A DNA stretch of 64,000 bases from Ancylomarina euxina (GTDB lineage: Bacteria > Bacteroidota > Bacteroidia > Bacteroidales > Marinifilaceae), in assembly GCF_003863355.1 (NCBI RefSeq), contig NZ_QQWG01000008.1, positions 62,001 through 126,000 of the forward strand, read 5' to 3'. A model generated the notes under the pieces. That model was given only the letters and a program-made list of their open reading frames with translations, was not told the origin of the DNA and made no database searches. Of this stretch, positions 45,065 to 53,243 are shown piece by piece (within the stretch, counting starts at the first letter, position 1; each line of letters starts with the position of its first letter). The translations under genes were made by a program, and so were the position numbers.

Positions 45065-46651
45065 ATGGTAGATAGTAGGAAACATATTGAGCTTTTTGCA
45101 GGGTGTGGGGGAATGGCTTTAGGAATGGAAGCAGCCAAGTTTAAATTGTTTTTCGCCAATGAGCTTTCGCCTATGGCGGGTGAAACTTTTGCTTATAATA
45201 TATTAGGAGAGAATTTACAAGAAGCTTTAGAGAATAAAAAAAGTGCAAAAAATGTAAAATGGGTTTCTTCAAAATATGATGCAACAGATCTTGTAAATAG
45301 ATTACGAGAAAATCCTTTGGATAGTATCAATAGAGATTATACAGATTTAAAAGATTTTGAGAATTTCAAAGAAAAATTGATTATTGGAGATATTAATGAA
45401 CTTCTAGAATTCTTCAATAATAATCAGGAAGTTGTAAGTCAAATACAAAAGAAAAATATTGATCTTTTATCTGGAGGACCACCTTGTCAGGGATTTAGTT
45501 TGGCTGGTTTAAGAAAGAAAGATGATTATAAGAATAAACTTCCAATGTCATTCGTGAAGATGGCAGCCTTAATACAACCTAAGGTTATTTTACTTGAGAA
45601 TGTAAAAGGGATTACGTCTCCTTTCACAGAGAATGGGAAAAAGCATTATGCATGGTTAGAAGTGTCAAAAGCTTTTGCTTTGAATGGGTTTGTACCAGTT
45701 TGTATGATGCTTAATTCAAAATATTTTGGTGTACCCCAAAATAGACCACGTTTTATTCTATTCGCATTTAGAAGAGATATTTTTGATAAATTGTTATTAG
45801 AGGAATCTTTGAATGAAATTCTTAATATTTCTGAAGGGTTTTATAATAAAGTGGTAGCTTCGGAAAAGGAGTTAGAGAAGATAACAATTAAGGATTTTAA
45901 GTATTACAATATAGAGGATGAATCTGAATATTTTAATGGTAATGTTTTACCTGAAATAATAACAGAAAAAGGAGAGTTTATATCAGCTAGTTCTGCTATT
46001 GATGACATTTCTAATCCAAGTAAGAAATATAAGTTTAAAAATATTAAAGCTGATTACTCTTTGAAATTAGCTGAACATTTTATTAATAAGGATTATTTGG
46101 AAAATGGATTATTAAAGAATCACGAAGAAAGAAATCATGGTAAATTAGTAAAAGAGAGATTCAAAATATATCAGGCTATAAGTAATCTTAACAATGGATT
46201 ACAAGTAAATGCATACCGCTTAATTACTAATAAGGTGATAAATGCTGAAGATGAAGAAGAGGTGCTAAATGCATTGAAACAGTTTAAGTTTGGGATTAAA
46301 GGTGAGATTAGATTTAAATCAAATAAGGAGTTGAGGGCATATATTAGTGAGCGTTCAACTCGTAAGCACTCTCAAAGAGCTTTACAAATAAAAGAACCTG
46401 CACCAGCTCAACTAACGATACCTGACGATGTTTGTCATTATAAAGAAACAAGAACTTTGACCGTAAGAGAAATGGCACGTTTTCAATCGTTCCCAGATTG
46501 GTTTGTTTTTAGATCGAAAGTAACAACAGGTGGAAACATGCGGAGGTTTGAAGTGCCGCAATATACACAAGTTGGTAATGCAGTACCACCTCTCTTAGCA
46601 GAGGTTTTAGGAAAGACAATTAGCAAATTATTAGATAAAATAGATGAATAA
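45065..46651 (+). CDS. DNA (cytosine-5) methyltransferase
   Basis: A 528-residue C5 methylase. Motif I is IELFAGCGGMALG, motif IV LSGGPPCQGFSLAG with the catalytic Cys, motif VI LLENVKG and motif VIII FGVPQNRPRFILF. A long variable target-recognition region (about 240-440) follows, then motif IX (RTLTVREMARFQSFPDWFVF) and motif X (QVGNAVPP). The ATG at 45,065 puts the family start right before motif I; the TTG at 45,035 is less likely. Its stop overlaps the ATG of the GHKL protein gene (TAATG). No cognate restriction enzyme is adjacent. It may mark self DNA for the two downstream genes. Confidence 0.93.
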   Translation: MVDSRKHIELFAGCGGMALGMEAAKFKLFFANELSPMAGETFAYNILGENLQEALENKKSAKNVKWVSSKYDATDLVNRLRENPLDSINRDYTDLKDFENFKEKLIIGDINELLEFFNNNQEVVSQIQKKNIDLLSGGPPCQGFSLAGLRKKDDYKNKLPMSFVKMAALIQPKVILLENVKGITSPFTENGKKHYAWLEVSKAFALNGFVPVCMMLNSKYFGVPQNRPRFILFAFRRDIFDKLLLEESLNEILNISEGFYNKVVASEKELEKITIKDFKYYNIEDESEYFNGNVLPEIITEKGEFISASSAIDDISNPSKKYKFKNIKADYSLKLAEHFINKDYLENGLLKNHEERNHGKLVKERFKIYQAISNLNNGLQVNAYRLITNKVINAEDEEEVLNALKQFKFGIKGEIRFKSNKELRAYISERSTRKHSQRALQIKEPAPAQLTIPDDVCHYKETRTLTVREMARFQSFPDWFVFRSKVTTGGNMRRFEVPQYTQVGNAVPPLLAEVLGKTISKLLDKIDE

Positions 46652-49416
46652 TGGCTAGATACGAAAGAGTTAAAGGAGGAGAGAAAAATAAAAAAACAGG
46701 CACTCCTTTTACAAAACCGGAATTAGAAGAAATTTGTCAACTCTACATCGAAATTGATGGTAAGGGAATTCATGAGAATAATCCAAAGATTCATGCTCTC
46801 GCTGCAAAGATAGAACGAACGATTCGATCTGTCGAAAATCAACTTTTAGGATTTAGATCTTTCGTTACAGGTAAAACGGGCCGCACTAATTACAATACAC
46901 TTATCCCTGAAGTTTGGAGAAATAGAGAACTCTTTCAAGAGAAAGAGCAAGAAGAGAGCCAGCCCAAAATGACTAGAACAAAATTCCCTGCAAGCCAAAA
47001 TAGAGAACTCTTTCAAAAGGAAGAGCAAGAAGAGAGTCAGCCCAAAATGACTAGAACAAAATTCCCTGCAAGCCAAAATAGAGAACTCTTTCAAAAGGAA
47101 GAGCAAGAAGAGAGTCAACCCAAAATGATCAGAACGAAATTTCCTGCAAGTCAAGATGGTAATTTGAAGTTTAGAGTTAGCTCTGGATTAAAGTCAATTA
47201 TAGGTAAAGATCTTATTACAAATGACTTTATTGCTGTTTATGAGTTGGTGAAAAATTCATATGATGCTTATGCTACCCAAGTTGATATTATTTTTGAGAA
47301 TGTACTTAAGGGTGATACAAAAATAATTATAAAAGATAACGGGAAAGGAATGAATTATAACGACTTATTAAATAAGTGGTTATTTGTTGCTTATTCTGCG
47401 AAACTAGATGGTACAGAAGACGCTAATATAACTCGTAGTACAAAGAAAAAATTTTTTGCTGGAGCTAAGGGAGTTGGGCGTTTTTCTTGCGATAGACTAG
47501 GAGGTAGTCTTAAATTGATTACACAAACAAATACAGATAATTCATTTACAGAGGTGCTACATACAGATTGGGATCGCTTCGAAGAAGATTCTCAAAAAGA
47601 ATTTGCTGATATAGGGGTTGTGCATGAAAGATTAAATTCGAATCCTTACGATCTTACTCATGGCACAGTACTTGAAATAACAAATGTTCGAAGTAATTGG
47701 GATAGAGAAAAATTTTTGAAACTAAAAGAAGCTCTAGCTAAATTAATAAACCCTATTCAATCTGAAACAGATATTCCTGATTTTGTTATCAATTTGGATG
47801 TAAAAGAAGCAGTCAAATTAGATAAAATTGAAACGGAGTATTATAAGACCATAAATGGTCCAATAAAGAATTTTTTATTCGAAAAATTGGGACTGAAAAC
47901 TACTCAGATTATTACAGAAATATCTGATGATGGAAAAACAATTACAACAACACTTATTGATCGAGACATTGTAATTTACAAACTTGTTGAAGAATTAAGT
48001 AAAAAATATTCTTATCTCCACAATATAAAATTCCATTTATTTTATTTGAATCAAGGGGCGAAAGTGAACTTCAAAAAAATAATGGGGGTTAGAGTTAAAG
48101 AATATGGTTCAGTATATCTATACAAAAATGGATTTCGTGTAAATCCATATGGCGATCATGGTGATGATTCTCTAGGAATCGATGTTAGAAAAGGCCAAGG
48201 TTATGGTAGATATCTGGGATTAAGAGAACTAATTGGACGAATAGAAATTAATGGGGAAAATGATGATTTTAAGGAGACTAGTAGTAGGGATGGTGGTATA
48301 ATTAAAAACCGAGCATATTCACAATTAAAATTATGTTTCGAAGATTATTGTTTGAAAAGGCTAGAGAAATATGTTGTTGATGCAATCAAATGGGGAACTT
48401 TTGATTATGATGATGTTGAAGATCTTAATGATGATGAAACTAAAGAAAGAATTTTAAGTTTAATCTCAAAACTAGCAGACACCGATACGGTTATTAGTGG
48501 AGAGTTTAATGAAGATATTTTAAGTATTGTTGGTGAAAAACAAGAAAATAGCGCACTTAATTTATTAAATAAACTAAAAGATAAAGCTAAGCTTACGAAG
48601 GATGTTGAGACTATAAAGGAAGTTGTTAAAGTTGAAAAACGATTAGACGAACTAAAAACGATTAGAGCTGAATTAGAGGAAGAAAATAAGATAAAAGAGA
48701 TTGAAATAAAAAGAAATTTAAGTGAAAACCTTGTTTTAAAATCGCACGTAGGTGTAAGTGAGAAGGAATTATTAAGTTATCATCATCATATTGGAATTTC
48801 TACAAGTGTTATTGAAGGTTACTTGAGTTTGATGAATGAAATGGTTAAATCAAAAGGACTCGTACCAGTAGCGGAATTTAATGATTTTATTAAAGATGCA
48901 AGTTATGAGTTAAGTAAGATAACAACCATTACAAATTTTGCAACAAAGAAAAATTACAACCTTGAATCAGAATTCATTGAAGATGATCTTTTGTTTTTTA
49001 TACAGAGTTATATAAACGATGTGAGCAAAAAGGTCTCAAAAACCTTTGATGAAGATCCTATGAATTTTGAGATCTTGGATAAAGTAAAAGAACCTTTCTA
49101 TCACGAATTTGCAATTCTTGGAGTTACTATCATTCTGGATAATCTATTCAAGAATGCATCTAAGGCTGGTTCTACTTTAATTTCAATTACAATGAAACTT
49201 GAAGGGAATGCCTTAAAAGTGTTCGTCATAGATAATGGGGAAGGAGTTAAACTCTCTGTTTTAGAAAGAATATTTGAGTTTGGTGTTACTACTACTGATG
49301 GTTCAGGTATGGGATTATATCATGTAAAGGAATTAATGCAACAGATGAATGGGACTGTTGAAATAAATCCTACAAATAAAAAAGGTGCTGAATTTATTTT
49401 AACTTTTAACAAATAA
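46651..49416 (+). CDS. Dual-GHKL signalling ATPase/histidine-kinase-like protein
   Basis: A 921-residue protein. Residues 1-90 carry a region (TRSVENQ-like after IERTIRSVENQLLGFRSF) resembling DNA-binding N-termini of HNH restriction enzymes. Residues 91-168 are three 26-residue repeats. The first GHKL ATPase (about 172-420, Hsp90/MORC-like) has E198-LVKN-SYD, DNGKGM at 229, and KGVGRFSCDRLGG. A coiled coil (~640-700) follows. A possible phospho-His region is SYHHHIGIS (711-713). The second GHKL domain is of histidine-kinase type: DNLFKNAS at 830, DNGEGV at 861, GSGMGLYHV at ~885. It is coupled to the methylase and to the receiver-HEPN gene 3 bp downstream. Sensor and kinase roles are inferred. 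Confidence 0.75.
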   Translation: MARYERVKGGEKNKKTGTPFTKPELEEICQLYIEIDGKGIHENNPKIHALAAKIERTIRSVENQLLGFRSFVTGKTGRTNYNTLIPEVWRNRELFQEKEQEESQPKMTRTKFPASQNRELFQKEEQEESQPKMTRTKFPASQNRELFQKEEQEESQPKMIRTKFPASQDGNLKFRVSSGLKSIIGKDLITNDFIAVYELVKNSYDAYATQVDIIFENVLKGDTKIIIKDNGKGMNYNDLLNKWLFVAYSAKLDGTEDANITRSTKKKFFAGAKGVGRFSCDRLGGSLKLITQTNTDNSFTEVLHTDWDRFEEDSQKEFADIGVVHERLNSNPYDLTHGTVLEITNVRSNWDREKFLKLKEALAKLINPIQSETDIPDFVINLDVKEAVKLDKIETEYYKTINGPIKNFLFEKLGLKTTQIITEISDDGKTITTTLIDRDIVIYKLVEELSKKYSYLHNIKFHLFYLNQGAKVNFKKIMGVRVKEYGSVYLYKNGFRVNPYGDHGDDSLGIDVRKGQGYGRYLGLRELIGRIEINGENDDFKETSSRDGGIIKNRAYSQLKLCFEDYCLKRLEKYVVDAIKWGTFDYDDVEDLNDDETKERILSLISKLADTDTVISGEFNEDILSIVGEKQENSALNLLNKLKDKAKLTKDVETIKEVVKVEKRLDELKTIRAELEEENKIKEIEIKRNLSENLVLKSHVGVSEKELLSYHHHIGISTSVIEGYLSLMNEMVKSKGLVPVAEFNDFIKDASYELSKITTITNFATKKNYNLESEFIEDDLLFFIQSYINDVSKKVSKTFDEDPMNFEILDKVKEPFYHEFAILGVTIILDNLFKNASKAGSTLISITMKLEGNALKVFVIDNGEGVKLSVLERIFEFGVTTTDGSGMGLYHVKELMQQMNGTVEINPTNKKGAEFILTFNK
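46921..47154 (+). repeat. Three in-frame 78-bp tandem repeats in the GHKL gene
   Basis: Copies at 46921-46998, 46999-47076 and 47077-47154 encode a 26-residue unit NRELFQKEEQEESQPKMTRT ending KFPASQ. Copies 1 and 2 differ mainly in EKE versus KEE; copy 3 has small changes. High nucleotide identity indicates recent expansion. Confidence 0.97.
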
Positions 49417-49419
49417 TAT

Positions 49420-50271
49420 ATGGAATTCATTAATTATAATATCCTATGCTTTGAGGACACTGATGCTTATTTTAATCTTTTTAAAAAGAGAATTCTAAAT
49501 GCGTATGAAGGCTCTGATTTAAAAATTAATATAACTCAAAGTAAGGATGATAGTGCTTTGAAAAACTTAAGTAAAGATTCCGATATTGATTTAATAATAG
49601 TTGATCTCAATCTTGATAAAAAAATAAAAGGCAATAAGGTAATTCAACAAATTAGAGATTTAAAACTGCTAACTGATATTATCTTCTATTCTTCTGAACC
49701 TGGGTTTAAAAAGAAAATTATACAAAATGGTTTTGAAGGGCTCTATTTTTCTAATAAAGATAATCTGGTATCAAAAACAAAAAATATAATTGATAAGATT
49801 TTTAGATCTTTTGATCAAGTTGCATTACAGAGAGGAAATTTTATAGCAGAGGCTATTACTTTGGAGGCTAAAATAGATTGTATGCTTCTTAAGCATTTTA
49901 CACCCATCGAAGACTTTAAAGAGAAAATATTAGATTCCGAATCTTTTTCCACTTTTCAAAAGTACAACTTACTTAAATCTCTTGTAACTGATAAAATTAA
50001 TGCTCTAAAGCTGCTGAGTGATGATAAATCAACTTCTGCATTACAACAACTTAATGCGAATAAAACTATATTAAATAAATTCCAGCAAGAAGTTATAGAA
50101 ATCCGAAATAAACTTGCTCATGTTTCCGGTGAATTAGATGGTAATGTATTAAAGTTTTGTACTAGAAATGATGAGTTTACAATAGATGGGAATGGTGTAA
50201 AAGCTAAAAGGAAAGTTCTTGAAAAACATGCTAAAAATTTAACTGATCTTGAAAGTTATTTTAATAATTAA
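49420..50271 (+). CDS. Receiver domain fused to HEPN-like domain (putative RNase effector)
   Basis: A 283-residue protein. Residues 1-125 form a response-regulator receiver: acidic E12-D13 (ILCFEDTDAYF), the likely phospho-acceptor Asp62 (DLIIVDLNLD), Ser91 (IIFYSSEP) and Lys113. Residues 140-283 are helical and contain EIRNKLAH (R229-x4-H234). That is the Rx4-6H active-site motif of HEPN ribonucleases, in the RNKxAH form seen in MAE_28990-like families. It starts 3 bp after the dual-GHKL gene, which should be its kinase. The RNase toxin role is inferred from the motif and context. A good terminator follows. Confidence 0.7.
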   Translation: MEFINYNILCFEDTDAYFNLFKKRILNAYEGSDLKINITQSKDDSALKNLSKDSDIDLIIVDLNLDKKIKGNKVIQQIRDLKLLTDIIFYSSEPGFKKKIIQNGFEGLYFSNKDNLVSKTKNIIDKIFRSFDQVALQRGNFIAEAITLEAKIDCMLLKHFTPIEDFKEKILDSESFSTFQKYNLLKSLVTDKINALKLLSDDKSTSALQQLNANKTILNKFQQEVIEIRNKLAHVSGELDGNVLKFCTRNDEFTIDGNGVKAKRKVLEKHAKNLTDLESYFNN

Positions 50272-50288
50272 TTCATTTTTTTTATATT

Positions 50289-50322
50289 AAAAGCACTTAA
50301 TTATTTAATGAGTGCTTTTTTT
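50289..50322 (+). terminator. Terminator of the methylase operon
   Basis: The stem AAAAGCACT / AGTGCTTTT, with TTAA/TTAA pairing possible within the loop, is followed by T7. Confidence 0.88.
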
Positions 50323-50405
50323 GTTTAAATATTATTGGCGCACTCTTAGTCCAAATTGTATTTGTAAATCCATCAGCAGTAAATCTATCCAATGTGACTT
50401 ATACG

Positions 50406-50432
50406 TCAAGGGACTATGAGTCCAACCCTTGA
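50406..50432. repeat. REP-like palindrome after the methylase operon
   Basis: Outer TCAAG/CTTGA and inner GGACT-ATG-AGTCC. It is followed by TTTGCGGGAA (50,450 region), which also precedes the palindrome near ptuB (42,622). Confidence 0.45.
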
Positions 50433-50479
50433 AATTTTAACTTACACCGTTTGCGGGAAAGTATCATAAAGCAAGTTGT

Positions 50480-50632
50480 TTAGGCTTCCAAAATATCAGC
50501 TTTTTGTTGCTGAAATTCTGTATCGGTTAGTATTCCCTGTTCTTTCAATTTAGCTAGACGCTCTGGTTGATCAACAACATTATTAGTTTGATTTACCGTA
50601 AAAGGAACGTCCTCAGCTGACATCATTTTCAT
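50480..50632 (-). CDS. SHOCT-domain small protein
   Basis: A 50-residue ORF whose C-terminal half is a SHOCT motif: ERLAKLKEQGILTDTEFQQQ ending KADILEA. SHOCT segments usually sit at the C-terminus of larger proteins and mediate oligomerisation or localisation. Its ATG overlaps the stop of the upstream ORF (ATGA). Either the two are translationally coupled, or they are one gene split by a -1 frameshift: reading through near 50,645 would give a single protein of about 105 residues. It is a small gene at the edge of the defence island; its function is unknown. Confidence 0.6.
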   Translation of the reverse strand: MKMMSAEDVPFTVNQTNNVVDQPERLAKLKEQGILTDTEFQQQKADILEA

Positions 50633-50775
50633 ATCGTTATCGATAGCTTGCTCATCTTAAATTTACTATCTAATCTAAAGAATTTATAGTATTCTCTACC
50701 TGAGGCAAGAGCTATTTGTCTATCCGTACCATCAAGAGTTTGACAATACTCTTTTGTTAATCTTTCTTTTAACAT
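50629..50775 (-). CDS. Small hypothetical protein upstream of the SHOCT ORF
   Basis: A 48-residue ORF from the ATG at 50,775 (MLKERLTKEYCQTLDGTDRQ), preceded by a good GGAG ribosome-binding site; a longer frame to 50,811 is less likely. It ends in the 4-bp overlap with the SHOCT ORF. The sequence is polar and unrecognised. It may be the N-terminal part of a SHOCT-domain protein broken by a frameshift. Confidence 0.5.
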   Translation of the reverse strand: MLKERLTKEYCQTLDGTDRQIALASGREYYKFFRLDSKFKMSKLSITI

Positions 50776-50958
50776 GCTCCACTCCTTTCTACTTCTATAT
50801 ATGTATCTCAATAAAAGAGGAAGCTTGGGTAATGAAAATATAAAGTAAGGATTCCATTGTTAATTTTTAAGTTCCAAATTGTTCTTCATTTCATCATGAA
50901 ATGAGGCCTTTTCAAAATTAACAAAATATGAATATAAGGAGGTAACACCATTCATCAC

Positions 50959-51546
50959 TTATGTTAAAATAGTCAGATTTAAACTTGATCCAATTAATTT
51001 AAAAGAATCCTTACACTTGCATTGTTTTGAGATGAGGTTTGTTATACGATGACATTCTTTGGTTAGGTTAGCCGGATAGACTTGCTCATAGATAATATGA
51101 TGCAAGACCTTACAAAAACCCTCTCTCCTATTCCTTCGGCTTTTAGAAAGGATATTTTGATACAATGGTGGTAATGTTTCAACGAGCTGATGATTGGCGT
51201 TGAGCATCTCCTTTGCGATGTCATTAGCATATACCATAAAGGTATTTAGAACTGGTGAGAAGCGTCGGAAGTGCTTTTCTTGAGAATAGGTCTCAACCAA
51301 CTTTTTAGGTGAATCGGACATAAAGTATCGAGGATGCTTGATCACCGTTTCTATTGCTTCGAACAAAGACACTTTTCTCTCGAGTTCGAACTTGAGATCT
51401 AAAAGATCCTTAAGTTCCAATTGTGATTGATCCAGGATTCGAATAAGTCCTGGAGATAATAAGGTTTCGTTTTCCAGAAAGAAACTGATTAGGATATTTA
51501 TCTGTTGGGATAGGTTGTGGAGGTAGGATTTGATTGTTGATTTCAT
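50959..51546 (-). CDS. Hypothetical helical protein of the element
   Basis: A 195-residue, mostly helical protein. It starts MKSTIKSYLHNLSQQINILI and has a conserved-looking core NANHQLVETLPPLYQNILSK followed by SRRNRREGF. It has no signal peptide, membrane helix or known motif. A truncated copy lies at 41,851-42,099 in the same orientation. It belongs to the right-end block of element genes with the winged-helix, HTH_17, RteC-like and integrase genes, so it may act in element maintenance. Its function is unknown. Confidence 0.6.
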   Translation of the reverse strand: MKSTIKSYLHNLSQQINILISFFLENETLLSPGLIRILDQSQLELKDLLDLKFELERKVSLFEAIETVIKHPRYFMSDSPKKLVETYSQEKHFRRFSPVLNTFMVYANDIAKEMLNANHQLVETLPPLYQNILSKSRRNRREGFCKVLHHIIYEQVYPANLTKECHRITNLISKQCKCKDSFKLIGSSLNLTILT

Positions 51547-51736
51547 GACGAAAAAATTACGAATTAATAATTACGAATGACGGCTAATAATTATGAGTTA
51601 GGAATTATGAATTATTGAGAGGTCGGAAAGGTCAAATAGTCCAAGAGTCAAAAAAGCTTACACTTCAAATATGGATTTCGTCAAATCTTCCGATTTGAGG
51701 TTTTTAAGGGAAAAGCTGCTGAGCGCAGTCTTCCCT

Positions 51737-52498
51737 TTAAAACCCTTCATATAATGGGTCCACTTTTTTCCATGAGTGAATATGCTTTTTCAAGCTGGGT
51801 TTTGTGCGCAAATGAATGTAAGATGTGATAGCGTTTGAAAGCTGGATTTTGACTTGGTTGTTGTGTATAACCAATTGCCAGGCTTCCTCATCACCATAGA
51901 TGCGACAAAACTCGAGTTCCTCGATGGGCAAAAGCAAGGGTTTGTATCGGTGCTTCATTTTTATAAAGCCCGCATCCCATGCTTTTTGTCGGTATCTGAC
52001 AATCGTGGATTTTCCTAAATTCAGCACTTTAGCCAAGTAATCGGCTGGAAGATCTCGGTAGCGACAATTCGTAGTGGTACGCCCTTTTTTTCGTGCCGAC
52101 TGCCTTGCTATCCGATATTTGTACTGGAGGTAATAGGTCACCACCGCTGCATAGATGAATGGGCGGAAGTTTTTTAAATTTTGAAGTTCACAAACGGCTC
52201 CTGTGGCGCATTGAAAATCGAGTTTTTTAGCCAAGACTAAATAACTCACCACGCGAACAGCGCCTCGTTTGGTATTCATGCTCACCCAGCCATTCCTTAA
52301 AAGCCAATTCAAATTAGCTTCTATGGTTTTCGGTGATTTCAGATCCAAGCCTGAAAGTATCTTTTCCTTTTGCTCAGTATTCCACGAAACATAGCCCGAG
52401 CCATGGCTTTTCAAATACAAGAAAAGTCGAAGGGGATTGACCTTCCGATTGGAAAGGGCAAAGACCAAGAGCTCTATGGGGATGTTCATTTGTTTCAT
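51737..52498 (-). CDS. Winged-helix/HTH protein of the element (replication or regulation)
   Basis: A 253-residue protein. The N-terminal part reads as a winged helix (GLDLKSPKTIEANLNWLLRN then GWVSMNTKRGAVRVV). A second HTH-like segment is ADYLAKVLNLGKSTIVRYRQ followed by KAWDAGFIKMKHRYKPL. Two DNA-binding segments in one chain recall plasmid or phage replication initiators and element regulators. It is followed upstream by an HTH_17 gene, as in other Bacteroidetes mobilisable elements. No catalytic motif is seen. Repetitive AATTACGAATTA-type DNA flanks it on both sides. Confidence 0.6.
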   Translation of the reverse strand: MKQMNIPIELLVFALSNRKVNPLRLFLYLKSHGSGYVSWNTEQKEKILSGLDLKSPKTIEANLNWLLRNGWVSMNTKRGAVRVVSYLVLAKKLDFQCATGAVCELQNLKNFRPFIYAAVVTYYLQYKYRIARQSARKKGRTTTNCRYRDLPADYLAKVLNLGKSTIVRYRQKAWDAGFIKMKHRYKPLLLPIEELEFCRIYGDEEAWQLVIHNNQVKIQLSNAITSYIHLRTKPSLKKHIHSWKKVDPLYEGF

Positions 52499-52616
52499 CG
52501 AAACAATTATGAATTAGGAATTAATAATTACGAGTTAGAAATTACGAATTACGATGAGTTGCAAGGCTGCTGCGATAAATGGCAACATTGCTAGATGGCT
52601 AAAAACTAATAGTTGA

Positions 52617-52907
52617 TTAAGAGTTTAGTGCGGGTTGGTAGTTCTTTTCCAGAGCTTCTTTTATGTCACTGGTTCTGTAGAGGGTTTTACCTCCAAACTG
52701 AATAAAGGAGATACTGGCCTCATCACGATACTTTTGAAGTGTCCGTTTACAGATCTTGAGTAAAGTACAAACCTCATCGGTATCCAGATAGATATCGCCT
52801 AATGGGTTTCTATCATTTAGGGAAATCTGCTTGAGTTGGTTCTCAACAGATTTCACTTTGTCTGTAAGTCCTAGGAAGACTTTAATTAATTCTTTGTCTT
52901 GTTGCAT
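52617..52907 (-). CDS. HTH_17 (excisionase-type) DNA-binding protein
   Basis: A 96-residue protein. A helical N-terminus precedes the HTH_17 core YLDTDEVCTLLKICKRTLQK with RDEASISFIQFGGKTLYRTS. This is the MerR/excisionase-like fold widespread in Bacteroidetes conjugative and mobilisable elements, where such proteins regulate excision. An inverted repeat 27 bp upstream of its start may be its own operator. With the integrase it probably sets the direction of recombination, by analogy. Confidence 0.85.
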   Translation of the reverse strand: MQQDKELIKVFLGLTDKVKSVENQLKQISLNDRNPLGDIYLDTDEVCTLLKICKRTLQKYRDEASISFIQFGGKTLYRTSDIKEALEKNYQPALNS

Positions 52908-52933
52908 AACTGAAAATTTTAGGTGTTCAGTTG

Positions 52934-52971
52934 TCGGGTTTCAATTTTCATTTGATTGAAAATATACCCGA
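52934..52971. promoter_or_regulatory. Inverted repeat upstream of the HTH_17 gene
   Basis: TCGGG-TTTCAA ... TTGAAA-(n)-CCCGA. The outer and inner arms pair around a 10-nt loop. It is a candidate autoregulatory operator or leader hairpin. Confidence 0.4.
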
Positions 52972-53243
52972 ACATGATGTAACAAGTTTAGAGATGCTTT
53001 GTCGAATTAAAGGGTAAGTGTCATATAAAAAAAATCTGCTTTTACGATCTGATTAACTTAGATATCAACAAACATAGAACTTCTAGTACTTAAATTATTT
53101 TCAATAAATGTTTGATTTACACCAACATGCACCCAACTGCTTCGCCGAATGGGTCACTTACCCATAAGACCATCTGACTATCAGTGCATTAAACGCCTAC
53201 TTAACATACATAATATTGGGAACTTAAAATAAAGTGATGCGAT
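52972..53243. other. Intergenic region, no gene
   Basis: AT-rich. It has one small palindrome TGGGT-CACTT-ACCCA near 53,145. Nothing else is recognised. Confidence 0.5.

Noticed and set aside
46846-47154. 102-residue antisense ORF with internal repeats
   Set aside because: It is only the reverse reading of the 78-bp tandem repeats in the GHKL gene.
46921-47154. CRISPR-like array
   Set aside because: The 78-bp repeats are contiguous, without spacers, and in frame inside a coding gene.
51547-52560. AATTACGAATTA-type repeats as an insertion-sequence boundary
   Set aside because: The repeats at 51,550-51,610 and 52,503-52,560 are irregular low-complexity variants without target duplications or a transposase between them.
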